Position numbers and translations under genes: made by a program. From assembly GCA_009781755.1 (NCBI GenBank), contig WQVD01000008.1, forward strand, positions 19,901 through 83,900: a stretch of DNA of 64,000 nucleotides, written 5' to 3'. This document shows positions 11,212 to 21,300 of the stretch, one piece after another. Within the stretch, counting starts at the first letter, position 1; every line of letters starts with the position of its first letter. The DNA comes from Defluviitaleaceae bacterium (GTDB lineage Bacteria; Bacillota; Clostridia; Lachnospirales; WQUN01). The notes below the pieces were generated by a model. The model worked only from the letters and a program-made list of their open reading frames with translations. It was not told the origin of the DNA and did not search any database.

Positions 11212-12201
11212 ATGGCAATCTTTATTGTAAAAAGGCTTTTTTACATGGTCTTTGTGTTGCTTATCGTATCGGCGATCATGTTCGCACTGTTTAGGACAAT
11301 GCCGGGTGACCCTGTTGATATCCATGTACCCCCCGAGGTAGCCGCCGGGTTATTGCCCCATGAATTGGAAGTGTTGCGTGCGCAAATCACCGAAGAATTG
11401 GGCTTGGACCAACCGCATGTTGTGCAATATTTTATATGGCTAGGAAACATGCTCCAAGGTAACTTTGGCTACTCAATCAGTTCGCGCCAGCCGGTTTGGG
11501 ATCATATCCGTTCACCGATGGCCAACACGCTTTTTATTAACATTATTAACTTGATCCTTGTTTTTTCCATTACGATACCCATTGGCGTGTACAGTGCCAT
11601 ACGACGGGGCAAGACATTCGATAATGGGGCGTTGCTATTTTCTATGTTTGGGCTGAGTGTACCCAACTTCTTGTTCGCACTTATTTTAATCTTTATATTT
11701 GCCATTACGTTGGGGTGGTTCCCAATCTTCGGCATTCAATCGGCTATGCCACCTGAACCGTGGACTTTGGCTTGGTTAGGTGACCGTATGCGCCACATGG
11801 CGTTGCCGTTGGCTACAATGGTGTTAACTTCTTTGGCAGGAATCATCCGATTTACCCGTTCATCTATGATTGATGCATTAAACATGGACTGTATCCGCAC
11901 CGCCCGCGCCAAGGGTGTAGCGGAAAAAACGGTTATTTTTGTGCATGCCTTCCGCAACGCTTTGGTGCCGATTATTACAGTTACCATCGGTGCGTTTTTG
12001 GCTGTTTTTGGCGGTTCGGTTGTTATCGAGCAGACATTTGGCTGGAATGGTATGGGGCGTGTCATGCTTACGGCACTTAACCAGCGCGACATAGGCGTTA
12101 TGATGACCATGAACATGTTCTTTATATTGATGGGCTTCTTGTCCATCTTGATTATGGAAATCTTGTATGTAATCGTAGACCCGCGTATCCGCTTTAGATA
12201 A
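11212..12201 (+). CDS. oppB: Oligopeptide ABC transporter permease OppB/DppB
   Basis: 329 residues with AGGAGG before the ATG. It has six predicted membrane helices: the first at about residues 8-30, then the N-terminal OppB extracellular loop with FRTMPGDPVD and ELGLDQPHVVQYFIWLGNML, then the BPD_transp_1 core. The EAA-type coupling motif is seen in DCIRTARAKGVAEKTVIFVHAFRNAL. The C-terminal IVDPRIRFR is typical of OppB/DppB. No insertions were seen, in contrast to its partner OppC. It forms the translocation channel with OppC. Confidence 0.95.
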   Translation: MAIFIVKRLFYMVFVLLIVSAIMFALFRTMPGDPVDIHVPPEVAAGLLPHELEVLRAQITEELGLDQPHVVQYFIWLGNMLQGNFGYSISSRQPVWDHIRSPMANTLFINIINLILVFSITIPIGVYSAIRRGKTFDNGALLFSMFGLSVPNFLFALILIFIFAITLGWFPIFGIQSAMPPEPWTLAWLGDRMRHMALPLATMVLTSLAGIIRFTRSSMIDALNMDCIRTARAKGVAEKTVIFVHAFRNALVPIITVTIGAFLAVFGGSVVIEQTFGWNGMGRVMLTALNQRDIGVMMTMNMFFILMGFLSILIMEILYVIVDPRIRFR

Positions 12202-12223
12202 AACCAAAGGAGGCAAGCCGATA

Positions 12224-13984
12224 ATGAATACAGACAATCCCAAATCGAATGTCATGCATGAAGAACAAGTTCAAACCCCGTTCATGACTGCAATGAAAAT
12301 GTTCTTTAAAAGGAAGATGACCATCATTGGTTTAATTGGCTTCTTTGGCATGTTTTTGGCCAGCGTAATTATTCCTTTCTTCTTTCCTGTAGATGTCCGC
12401 GACTTTGATATGGCGCAATTTAACCAACCGCCGTCGCGTAGCATGATGCGTGTGTCTCGTGAAATCCGGGGAGATGTGGCATTACTGGCCGCAGGTGCGG
12501 GTTTTGGCGTGGGTGTGGGCAACGACAACTCCCTGCACACATGGGGGGTAATGTCGCACCACAGCGAGCCACTCCAAAATCCGCCACAACCGGAAGGTCG
12601 CATCGTACAAATATCTGCCGGACAGGGCCATGCCGCCGCATTAACCGAAGATGGGTATGTGTATATATGGGGCGACGAAAACGTGGTGTTCCGGTTGGCC
12701 GATGTGCCGTCGGGTATTCAAGGGCGCACCATTCAAGTACAAGCAGCGCGTCGTTTTAGCTTGGCACTCACCGACGATGGGCGCTTGCATACCTGGGGCA
12801 ACATGCCCGACTTGCGCCATGTGTCGCCGGGGCGCTTGCCTGCCGGCCGCGTGGGCGTACAAATCGAGGTTAATACCATGTCCGGGGGCGTACTTACCGA
12901 ATGTGGTTATGTATTCATCTTAATCAGCGAAGGCCGCGAATGGCGCGACGTACCCGAACATATCCAAGGGCGCATCACCGACTTTACCTTAACCGATCAT
13001 AATGGCTTGGCTATCTTGGACGATTATACGGTGTACATCTGGGGTGCAACCGGTTTAATCAATGAAATCCCCGAACACATACAAGGCCAAGCGGTTGCGA
13101 TTGATTCTGGCACAAACCATGCCACGGTATTATTGCGTGACGGTTCGGTAGTTTCATGGGGCGAAGACCGCCATGGGCGTACCGCATACCCGACGCGTGT
13201 GTCCGATGGTGTAATGATTGCCGTGGGTTGGGACCATAACTATGTATTGCAAGCCGATGGTTCTGTAACCACTTGGGGTATGCGCGGCTTTATCTTTGGT
13301 ACCGACGGCATGGGGCGTTGCATCTTCTCGCGCTTGTGGCTGGCGGGGCGTTACACCTTGATGATTGGTGCGATTTCATCCATTGTTGCGTTTTTAATTG
13401 GCGTGTTGCTGGGTGGCTTTGGTGGTTACTTTGGCGGTGCGTTGGATATGTTTATTATGCGCTTTGCGGAAGTAGTAGGCTCGATTCCGTTCTTGCCGAT
13501 TGCGTTAATATTGCAATTCCGCTTCCGTGATAATTTTGGCCAGATAGGCGGCATGGTGCTGTTGATGTTTGTGCTGGGGATACTTTCCTGGCCGGGCTTG
13601 ATGCGCATTGTGCGCGGCTTGATCTTGCAAGCACGTGAGTCGGAATATGTAACCGCCGCCAAGGCATTGGGTGCGCGTGAGTTTAGCATTATCTTCCGGC
13701 ATATCCTGCCCAATATACTGTCGCCGGTTATCGTATGGTTGACGTTGAACCTGGCAGGCGCCATGTTGATTGAAACGGGCTTGTCCTTCATCGGATTTGG
13801 CGTACAAGAACCGACACCCACTTGGGGTAATATGCTTAACGCGGCAAATGACTCGGTCGTATTACGTGCACAATGGTGGCGTTGGGTATTCCCTGCTGTA
13901 GCGTTGGTATCGGTAGCACTGAGCATTAACTTAGTCGGCGACGGCTTGCGTGAAGCAACCGATCCCAAAACCCAAGGGAGGTAG
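12224..13984 (+). CDS. oppC: Oligopeptide ABC permease OppC with inserted RCC1-like seven-blade propeller
   Basis: 586 residues against about 290-310 for normal OppC. Residues ~33-55 form the first membrane helix. The canonical GTDxxGR motif (GTDGMGR, near residue 359) and the permease core with EYVTAAKALGAREFSII follow only after residue ~355. Between them lie seven RCC1-type units (~residues 84-353), each ending in a DGxVxxWG-like strand: NSLHTWG, GYVYIWG, GRLHTWG, GYVFILI, YTVYIWG, GSVVSWG, GSVTTWG. By known OppC topology (N-terminus inside) the propeller would be extracytoplasmic, next to the docking face for OppA. The gene is uninterrupted and in operon context, so the fusion is real in this sequence. 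Its function is unknown; ligand or lipoprotein recognition is an inference. Confidence 0.93.
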   Translation: MNTDNPKSNVMHEEQVQTPFMTAMKMFFKRKMTIIGLIGFFGMFLASVIIPFFFPVDVRDFDMAQFNQPPSRSMMRVSREIRGDVALLAAGAGFGVGVGNDNSLHTWGVMSHHSEPLQNPPQPEGRIVQISAGQGHAAALTEDGYVYIWGDENVVFRLADVPSGIQGRTIQVQAARRFSLALTDDGRLHTWGNMPDLRHVSPGRLPAGRVGVQIEVNTMSGGVLTECGYVFILISEGREWRDVPEHIQGRITDFTLTDHNGLAILDDYTVYIWGATGLINEIPEHIQGQAVAIDSGTNHATVLLRDGSVVSWGEDRHGRTAYPTRVSDGVMIAVGWDHNYVLQADGSVTTWGMRGFIFGTDGMGRCIFSRLWLAGRYTLMIGAISSIVAFLIGVLLGGFGGYFGGALDMFIMRFAEVVGSIPFLPIALILQFRFRDNFGQIGGMVLLMFVLGILSWPGLMRIVRGLILQARESEYVTAAKALGAREFSIIFRHILPNILSPVIVWLTLNLAGAMLIETGLSFIGFGVQEPTPTWGNMLNAANDSVVLRAQWWRWVFPAVALVSVALSINLVGDGLREATDPKTQGR

Positions 13985-13989
13985 TCAAG

Positions 13990-14979
13990 ATGGCATTACT
14001 TCAATTGAATGACCTGCATACGTTCTTCCAAACGCGAAACGGAATTATTAAAGCCGTTAACGGCGTGTCCTATACCGTAGAAGCCGGTAAGACCTTGGGT
14101 ATCGTGGGCGAATCCGGTTGCGGCAAGAGTGTATCCGCCATGAGCGTGTTACAACTGCTGGACGAAAATGGCAAAATCGTAAAAGGCAGCATCCAATTCA
14201 AAGACCGCGAACTCACCAACCTATCCGGCAGAGAAATGCGAAAAATCCGCGGTAATGAAATTTCAGTCATTTTCCAAGAACCGATGACCAGCTTGAATCC
14301 GATATTTACTGTGCGCAAACAAATTGGCGAGGCGTTCCGCGTACACCAAGGCATGAGCAAGCGCGAATCATACCGCGAAGCAATACGCATGTTGGACGAC
14401 GTGCGCATCCCCGACCCGGAGCAAGTGGCGGTGAAGTACCCGTTTATGTTATCCGGCGGTATGCGCCAACGTGTCATGATAGCTATGGCACTGGCATGTA
14501 AGCCCGATTTGCTGATAGCGGACGAGCCGACCACGGCGCTGGATGTAACCATTCAGGCACAAATCTTGCGCCTGATGAATGAACTCAAGCGCGAAAAAGG
14601 CACCGCCATCATGTTTATTACGCATGACTTGGGCGTAATCAATGAAATGGCCGATGAAGTGGCCGTCATGTATTGCGGGCAGGTAGTAGAACAAGCCCCC
14701 GTGCGCGAAATTTTTGCTTCGTCCGGCTTGTCGCATCCGTATACGGAAGCGTTGCTGACGAGCATCCCGCGTTTGGATACGCCGGTGGGTACGAAGTTGG
14801 AACCCATTGAAGGTGCGGTACCGCATCCGCTGGATTTGCCCGTGGGTTGCAAATTTGCCCCACGTTGCAAATACGCAACTGAGAAATGCCGTAACGAAGA
14901 ACCTGAGTTGGTTCACGTATCCGATGTTCAATCCATCAGATGCTTCTATCCGGAGGAGGGTATACGTCGTGGAAAATAA
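13990..14979 (+). CDS. oppD: Oligopeptide ABC transporter ATPase OppD
   Basis: 329 residues. Walker A is GESGCGKSVS, the Q-loop is VIFQEPMTSLNP, the signature is LSGGMRQRVMIAMALA and Walker B is LLIADEPTTALD. The C-terminal oligo_HPY region has the cysteine cluster CKFAPRCKYATEKC. It starts 5 bp after oppC, preceded by GGGAGG. It energises peptide import as a heterodimer with OppF. All catalytic motifs are intact, in contrast to the interrupted oppF that follows with an 11-bp overlap. Confidence 0.96.
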   Translation: MALLQLNDLHTFFQTRNGIIKAVNGVSYTVEAGKTLGIVGESGCGKSVSAMSVLQLLDENGKIVKGSIQFKDRELTNLSGREMRKIRGNEISVIFQEPMTSLNPIFTVRKQIGEAFRVHQGMSKRESYREAIRMLDDVRIPDPEQVAVKYPFMLSGGMRQRVMIAMALACKPDLLIADEPTTALDVTIQAQILRLMNELKREKGTAIMFITHDLGVINEMADEVAVMYCGQVVEQAPVREIFASSGLSHPYTEALLTSIPRLDTPVGTKLEPIEGAVPHPLDLPVGCKFAPRCKYATEKCRNEEPELVHVSDVQSIRCFYPEEGIRRGK

Positions 14980-16531
14980 AAAACCGTTAATTTCCGTAAG
15001 GGAACTGAAAGAATACTTCCCCGTGCGCGGCAGGCGCGGCATGTTTGTAAAAGCCAACGACGGCGTAACGCTGGATATTTATGAAGGCGAAACGATGGGC
15101 ATCGTGGGCGAGTCCGGCTGCGGTAAGTCCACGTTGGGGCGCGTTATCTTGCAATTGTTGGTACAAACCGAAGGCGAAACCGTGTACTACGGCCGCACCA
15201 TTGATGAAGTCGTGCCCATGTACGCGCTGGATATCTTCAAAAACCTGGATCGCAAATGCACTCAGTCCAAAATCAACATGAAAAAGCTGGAAGAAATGGA
15301 AGCCGCTTACGATGCATTAGAAAAAGAAATCGGCGGCGATAAAGACCCGGCAAAGCGCAAGCTTATGTTTGAAAAACTTAACGAAAAAATCCTGTACCGC
15401 CGCAAAGTATACAGTGAATTCTTGTCCATTGTGCGTTTAGTGGGCGGCATGTACGGTTTGGATGATTATGCCGAGGCATCACGTATCTTGATGGACTTTT
15501 TCAAGGCAGCATTGGCCGAGCGCAGCATTACATTGGGCTTGAGTAAATTGCGTTTGCAAATTGCAGAAACGCAATACAAAGTGGACAAAAACCCCACTAC
15601 TGCCAACAAAGCCAAATTGGATGCCTTGAAAAAAAAGCTGGACGGCATCGTCAACGGTGATTTGAAAAAAGCGGATGACTTGCGCTTGGAAAAACAAGAA
15701 ATAATAAACGAATTCCGCGCTAGGTACGAAGACATTCCCGAATATCAAAAGTATGATTCCTACCGCGACGCGGGCATTGACTTGGCGCGCCTTACGTACA
15801 GCGAAATGCGCCTGTTGCGTAAAGACTAGCAATTGATTTTCCAAGACCCGTACTCGTCGTTAAATCCGCGCTTGTCCGTGGGTCAGATCATTAGCGAAGG
15901 GCCGATAATCCACCACGACTTTGCCGCCAACAACGAGCGTATGCAGGAGTATACGATGAAAGTGTTGGAGGAATGCGGGCTGGCGGGGTATATGATCCAC
16001 CGTTATCCGCACATGTTTAGTGGTGGGCAGCGCCAGCGTATTGGCATTGCGCGCGCATTGGCAATGAAGCCGAAATTTGTGGTGTGCGACGAGGCCGTAT
16101 CTGCGTTGGACGTAAGTATTCAATCGCAAATCATTAACCTGCTGCAAGAATTGAAGGAAAAAGAAAATCTTACCTACATGTTCATTTCGCATGACTTGAG
16201 CGTGGTCAAAAATATTAGTGACCGCATTGCGGTTATGTACTTGGGTGTCATCGTGGAGTTGTGCGGCTCGGCGGAGTTATTTGACAGTCCGTTGCATCCG
16301 TATACCGAAGCGTTGCTGTCGGCGATACCCACCACCGACCCCGACTCCAAGGACAAAGAAATGATTATCCTTGAGGGTGATATTCCCAGCCCTGTCAATC
16401 CGCCGCCGGGTTGCAAATTTAACACCCGCTGCCGCGATTGTATGGATATTTGCCTAAGTGTTGTGCCTGAATGGATCGAGCATAAACCCGGTCACTTTGT
16501 GGCATGCCATAAATACACGAGGGCCGAATAA
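14969..16531 (+). pseudogene. oppF: ABC transporter ATPase OppF with large helical insert and in-frame UAG stop
   Basis: The GTG start at 14969 is preceded by GGAGGAGG and overlaps oppD by 11 bp. Walker A is GESGCGKSTLGR. Where the family runs directly to the Q-loop, residues ~80-270 are a Lys/Glu-rich, probably coiled helical insertion. After MRLLRKD comes TAG (15827-15829); the same frame resumes at once with [14 protein letters not shown], the Q-loop. The signature ([15 protein letters not shown]), Walker B ([12 protein letters not shown]) and the Cys-rich C-terminus ([10 protein letters not shown]) follow to 16531. Read through, it is 520 residues. Other genes here use TAG as a true stop, so recoding is unlikely. 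Either this is a nonsense mutation or sequence error, or the two halves are made separately: a TTG codon lies 3 bp after the stop. Confidence 0.85.
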
Positions 16532-16746
16532 TGTTTTTGTTGCCGCGCAACATGAAAAAACGCATGACGCGCGAGGAGGCCAACGAAATCATCGAGCGGT
16601 CTAAGGAAGAAGAACCGCTGGAGCTGGAAAAAGGCGACTTGAAGGCCATTATCTTGGCCGCAATTATTGTATTTGTGCCGTTTGTTTTAATATTGGCCGG
16701 CGCGTTATTATTATTTGGATTGGGTATGCATTGGATATTTGGCTGA
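16531..16746 (+). CDS. Small single-helix membrane protein
   Basis: 71 residues; its ATG overlaps the oppF stop (TAATG), so translation is coupled. The N-terminal half is highly charged (MTREEANEIIERSKEEEPLELEKGD), followed by a hydrophobic segment at about 40-68 (IILAAIIVFVPFVLILAGALLL). I recognise no family. The charged cytoplasmic start and tight coupling suggest a small accessory of the transporter or of the protease gene 13 bp downstream. Confidence 0.65.
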   Translation: MFLLPRNMKKRMTREEANEIIERSKEEEPLELEKGDLKAIILAAIIVFVPFVLILAGALLLFGLGMHWIFG

Positions 16747-16759
16747 TGGAGTGAATTGA

Positions 16760-18055
16760 ATGCGGTTACAGTGGATGCGGGTACAAATATTTTTTGCCGA
16801 AAGGGCGCGTACCTTTCGCCGTATTTACTGGCCGCTGGTCATTTCGCTGTTTGTGCTGCTGATTGCGGTGCCATTGACTTTGGCGTTCCGCAATCCGGAT
16901 GTTGAAATCTTTGGTGGCGATCATAGTCGTGTGTTTACGGAGTTTCGCGATGTTTTTACCGACGCGCGGCAAACGGCCCGCAGCAATCAGCGGATACAGG
17001 ATTTTTCGGTCATGTTGTGGTTATTGAATGAAAATTATCCTTTTTTGGATATGGCGGAACGCGGCGGCGCGGATTTGTTGGCATTGACGGAAGCGCGTTT
17101 GGCCGATATGGAAGAAGAAGCGTATTATTGGGCATTTGACTTGGTATCGTTCGCTAATGAACGTTTTTTTAACGAGTTTAATCGATTAGGTAATGTACGG
17201 CTCATATCAGAGCCACGGGGTTATACGGAACCGTGGATGATGGAGCCGTATTTTTTTGGTTACAGGGATTGGCGTTTTGATTCTGACCATTGGGAAATGG
17301 ATAGGGTTGAAAGCAACTTTGCCACGGGTTGGTTACATGACGACGTTGCGTACATGCAGATTGCTTCGTTTATTGCCGAAGGGTTTGACCGGCCGCGCTG
17401 GGTGTCGTTCCGGCATTTTTATGCAGAGGAAGAACGGGCTGCCTTAGAAGCATTTTTTGCCGGGTTGGACGCGGATGCGTTGGTGATTGACATACGCGGG
17501 GTGCATTCCGGGTTTGGCGATTATTTTGTGCCGTTTTTGTTGGAGCCCAACATGGATGAACCGGCGAGCGGTCGTTTTTATGGCATGCACAGCGCAGGGG
17601 ATATGGCCATGCGTGTGAGTGCGGCTTTCCGTGAGTGGTATGACTTTGGCGCGTATCGGCCGGGTGTGCCGAGTTTGCCGTATTTAAACGCAAGCGATGC
17701 CGAATTTTTGGATTACTATATTGTGATGGATATCATTGCGACACCGACCAGGAATGCACCGTTGTTTGACGGACAAATTTATGTCTTGGTAGACAGCGGG
17801 TCGTTCAGCGGGCCTAACTTTATGTACTTACAAATGGCGCAGGATGTGGGGTGGCGTATTTTGTATCAAGAAGATGCCACAGCGGCAGGGTGGGGGAACT
17901 CCTATATTCCGTTGCCGCACAGCCGATTTAACTTGCGGTTTAACCCGCTGTATTTTACCGATGTGTATGGGCGGGCGTTTGAAGAAATGAGTGCGTTTTA
18001 TCACGCGCGTGTGGCTGGGATGGATGATGCCTTGCGTGTGATAACAACCCGTTAA
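16760..18055 (+). CDS. Membrane-anchored S41-like peptidase
   Basis: 431 residues. An N-terminal anchor (~21-43, IYWPLVISLFVLLIAVPLTL) places the rest outside the membrane. The C-terminal half has S41/C-terminal-protease features: VAYMQIASF, DADALVIDIRGVHSGFGDYF, and GQIYVLVDSGSFSGPNFMY with a candidate nucleophile at Ser350. No PDZ domain is evident, and the Lys of CtpA/CtpB proteins (FGKGxxQ) is not seen; the aligned stretch is AAGWGNSYIPLP. It may therefore be a non-Ctp S41 enzyme or an inactive relative. It follows the opp operon closely, so it could supply or process peptides. Confidence 0.7.
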   Translation: MRLQWMRVQIFFAERARTFRRIYWPLVISLFVLLIAVPLTLAFRNPDVEIFGGDHSRVFTEFRDVFTDARQTARSNQRIQDFSVMLWLLNENYPFLDMAERGGADLLALTEARLADMEEEAYYWAFDLVSFANERFFNEFNRLGNVRLISEPRGYTEPWMMEPYFFGYRDWRFDSDHWEMDRVESNFATGWLHDDVAYMQIASFIAEGFDRPRWVSFRHFYAEEERAALEAFFAGLDADALVIDIRGVHSGFGDYFVPFLLEPNMDEPASGRFYGMHSAGDMAMRVSAAFREWYDFGAYRPGVPSLPYLNASDAEFLDYYIVMDIIATPTRNAPLFDGQIYVLVDSGSFSGPNFMYLQMAQDVGWRILYQEDATAAGWGNSYIPLPHSRFNLRFNPLYFTDVYGRAFEEMSAFYHARVAGMDDALRVITTR

Positions 18056-18359
18056 ATATAGCAGCAAATGCAACAAAACAGGGATGCCGATTGTTGCGGA
18101 TTGAAAATCCGTTTTACAATCGGCAAATCAATTATTATAGCTGTTAAGCGCCAAATAATTGATTTGGCTGCCCGCCGAGTGGGCTTCGCTATCCCTAAGC
18201 GAAATTACCTTATATGCAGAAAGGAACCATTGATTGTCGACGTTGTTGGCAACGTGCGGCAATTGATACCGAAGCCCGCTCGGCAGGAGAAGCCCCGGCG
18301 TAACCGGTTGGGGAAATAATAATCGGTTTATCCGATTAGATTCCATCGGGAGGCTACTT
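18056..18359. other. Highly structured 304-bp gap, possible leader RNA
   Basis: There is no gene. A 13-bp perfect inverted repeat (18124-18136 / 18154-18166) is followed by a long outer stem, GCCGAGTGGGCTTCG (18174-18188) with CGAAGCCCGCTCGGC (18270-18284), with one G-T pair and internal hairpins TTCGCT/AGCGAA and CGTTG/CAACG. Further short stems (AATCGG/CCGATT) lie before the next ribosome binding site GGGAGG. I cannot match it to a known riboswitch. Confidence 0.55.
18174..18284 (+). ncRNA. Candidate structured 5' leader of the FtsX-permease operon
   Basis: A 15-bp outer stem closes about 80 bases that contain at least two smaller hairpins, 76 bp upstream of the permease start. The architecture is riboswitch-like, but no conserved core known to me is present. 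A terminator for the upstream gene is a simpler alternative; however, no T-run follows. Confidence 0.4.
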
Positions 18360-21300
18360 ATGCGTAAAAATGTATTTTTGAAGTCCGTGTTGCGTCAGCC
18401 GATTCGGGCTTTTTTATTGGCTGTGCTTATTGCGGCGGCGGCGTTTGCATTTGTGGCGCGTGCTACGGAGTATCGGGTCATCAGCGATGAAATCACGCGG
18501 ATTGAACAGTTATATCGCGCTATTGGGGTGCTGCAGCCGCTGCATTTTAATGATTTTACATATGACCATGATGTGACGCGGGTGGCGGCTTTGTTGGCGG
18601 ACAGTCCGCTGGTGGGGCGTGCAGATGCGCGTGTGTTTGCGCAGGGGGTCATGCATGACCACCGCAATTTGATTGCGCAGAGTACGTGGGGTTTTTTAAA
18701 TCCAGAGATGCATGGGTTGGATTTGTATGCCGTCGACCATTATTTTATCGGTACATTGCGGCGTATGCCCATTAGGACGCAGTTGCAAGGACGGCCTGCA
18801 GCGGTACTCAATTTGCAAGTGGACGAAATGATACAGGGCGACCCCACCGCGCTGCGTGTGGGCGACCGCGAATTTACAAACGCACAAGGACAAGTGGCGG
18901 TGATACGCGGCTTCCGCGATTTCCGCTTGATACTAACGGAGGAAGAATTGGCGCTGATGAACGCCGGGGAATGGAATCCGTTGGATGACCTTTATGTAGA
19001 CGGGCAATTTTTATTCCGCGTTACACCCGCATATATGGACAATGAGGGGCGCATGATTTGGTACTTGCGTGCGGTGATGGGTGTGGATGCGCTGGGTTTT
19101 GGCTTCGTGTATGAAGATGGGCATTATTTGCAACGGTTTGTTACGGATGCAGCACAGCGCGATACGCATGATGCATTGACGTTCTTCGTAAATGCGGAAG
19201 ATGAAACTGCGATGGAAGCGGCGATGGCGTACAACGACCGGACGCTGGCGTTGCATGACAATAATTTGTCCATGATGACGGTCATTGGTACGCAAGATAT
19301 GACGGCCATTCCGCGTTTTATGCGCATAACACAGGCGCGGTTGCTGGATACGCCGCGTTTCCCCGGAGGACGTTGGCTTACTTATGAAGATTATTTATAC
19401 AACCGCCATGTGGCAGTGATACCCGCGCAGTTGGCAATACGGCGCGGCATACAAGTGGGCGATACCATTACGCTTACCTTGCGCAACCAACCCCGCCCGC
19501 CGTGGATAGACCACAATCCGCGTGATACATCGGTTTGGTTTAGCCGTGGGGTCGAGGGTTGGTGGGACAACTATCCTGCAGGCTGGTGGGGTATGACTTA
19601 TACCGGTCATACGGATTGGCGAAGCTTCCCCACCCATGAAGCTGCGTTGGAAGTGGTGGGCATTTATTGGTATACGCCGCCGGGTGGTGCGTTTACCAAC
19701 TTTACATCGGCGGAGATATACGTACCCGCCGGGATCATCCCCGAGGGCTTTGGCTGGGAGGACATGCCGTTATTGACGGGGATGTACAACTTCATGCTCA
19801 ATTCCCCGCGTGACGAAGAACGCTTCTTGCGTGATTACCGCGAGCCGTTGGCCGCATTGGGTTTTGTGCCTATCTTCGTACCCACGGGGTTTGATGTGTT
19901 GGTGCGGGCGACCGATCCGATTCGCACATCGATTACAGTCAATTTGGCGATATTCGGCGCGGTTAGTGTAATGATATTGGCGTTAGTGGTATTCCTGTAT
20001 GTGCGGCAATGGCGGCGCAGCGTGGCGATTACCAAGGCGTTGGGTTTGCCATCCACGCGGGTGATGGGTTGGTTGTTTGTACCCGTGTTGTGCATTTGGA
20101 TACCCGCGATGCTGGCCGGGGCTTGGTTGGGTTGGCACTTTGCCTTGGGCGAAGCGGAAGCCGTACTGCGCGAGACGTTTGCCTACGATTATGACGCGGC
20201 GGCGTTGATATCCGCCGCGTGGTTGGGTGCGATGGCAAGCGGTATGGCATTGGTCATGTGCGCCGGGGTGTTTGGCGGCGCGTACAATTTGATACGCCGT
20301 CCGGTGCTGGAACAATTGCAAGGCGGCACGCAAAAACGTCTAAATATCCAACGCGTGGAATCGGGCGAATTGCCCGAAGGTTTCACCGTGCAGGCATTGT
20401 CATTGTCGACCGAGCCGCTGCGCAAATCCCGCGTGGGGGCATGGCGTGCCTCTTTGCGGCATGGGTTGCGGCACATTCTGCGGTCGCCCGTCAAAACCGG
20501 GCTGGCGGCGGCGTTAGCATTGCTGTTCGTCTTTTCGTTGGGCTGGCTGGACGACACGATCCACTTTACCGAGGCGGAAATTGAACGGTTGTGGACGGAA
20601 ACGCGTATTTATGCGGAGCTGGTACCCATACCGCAGGAAGATTTTGAAGAAACGGCATGGTGGCCGTCGATGATTGCGCCGACATCATGGGATTTGATGT
20701 TGGCATCGGGTTTTGTAACCGAAGCGTACTTGGAAGGATTTGTTTTTGGCCATTGGCTCAGTTATTTGAATAGTTTTGTGGGTGTGAGCCACTTGGATGG
20801 TTTTATCGCGGAGAATACAAAGACCGCAATGGATGAACACTTGGGTGTGGCTTGTGACGATATAGAAATTGAATTTGCCCCCGGTTTCGGCCCGGAGGAC
20901 TTCATATTTGTATCGGGCCAACCCGTGCCGATGATTGTACCGCGTCATTTATTGTATGTGTATGAAGACGGTTATATATTTGAAATGGGCGAGGTGTTCA
21001 CGTTTGACCGTTCGGTCATCGATTTTGTGGATTGGGGCATGCATTTTGCATTCGGCACCGTTATGGTTGAAACGCGGGGGCGAATCATTGGCGTGTATGA
21101 CGGCGGGTTGCAACGCGGGATTCTGCGTTCGGGCCTCCCCACGGTTGTACCCATGGAAGCTTTCTATTATATAGCAGATGGGAACCAATGGTTTCACACC
21201 GAATGGGCGTTCTTGCAAACCGGTCGCCCCGCATACATGACAACACGTTTTGTCGTCGATACCACCCGCAACCGCGAATTGGATACCCTGCGCGATTTTG

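Noticed and set aside
15827..15829. UAG as a recoded sense codon (pyrrolysine or alternative code)
   Set aside because: Several intact genes here end in TAG (oppA, oppC, upp), and there is no sign of pyrrolysine genes.
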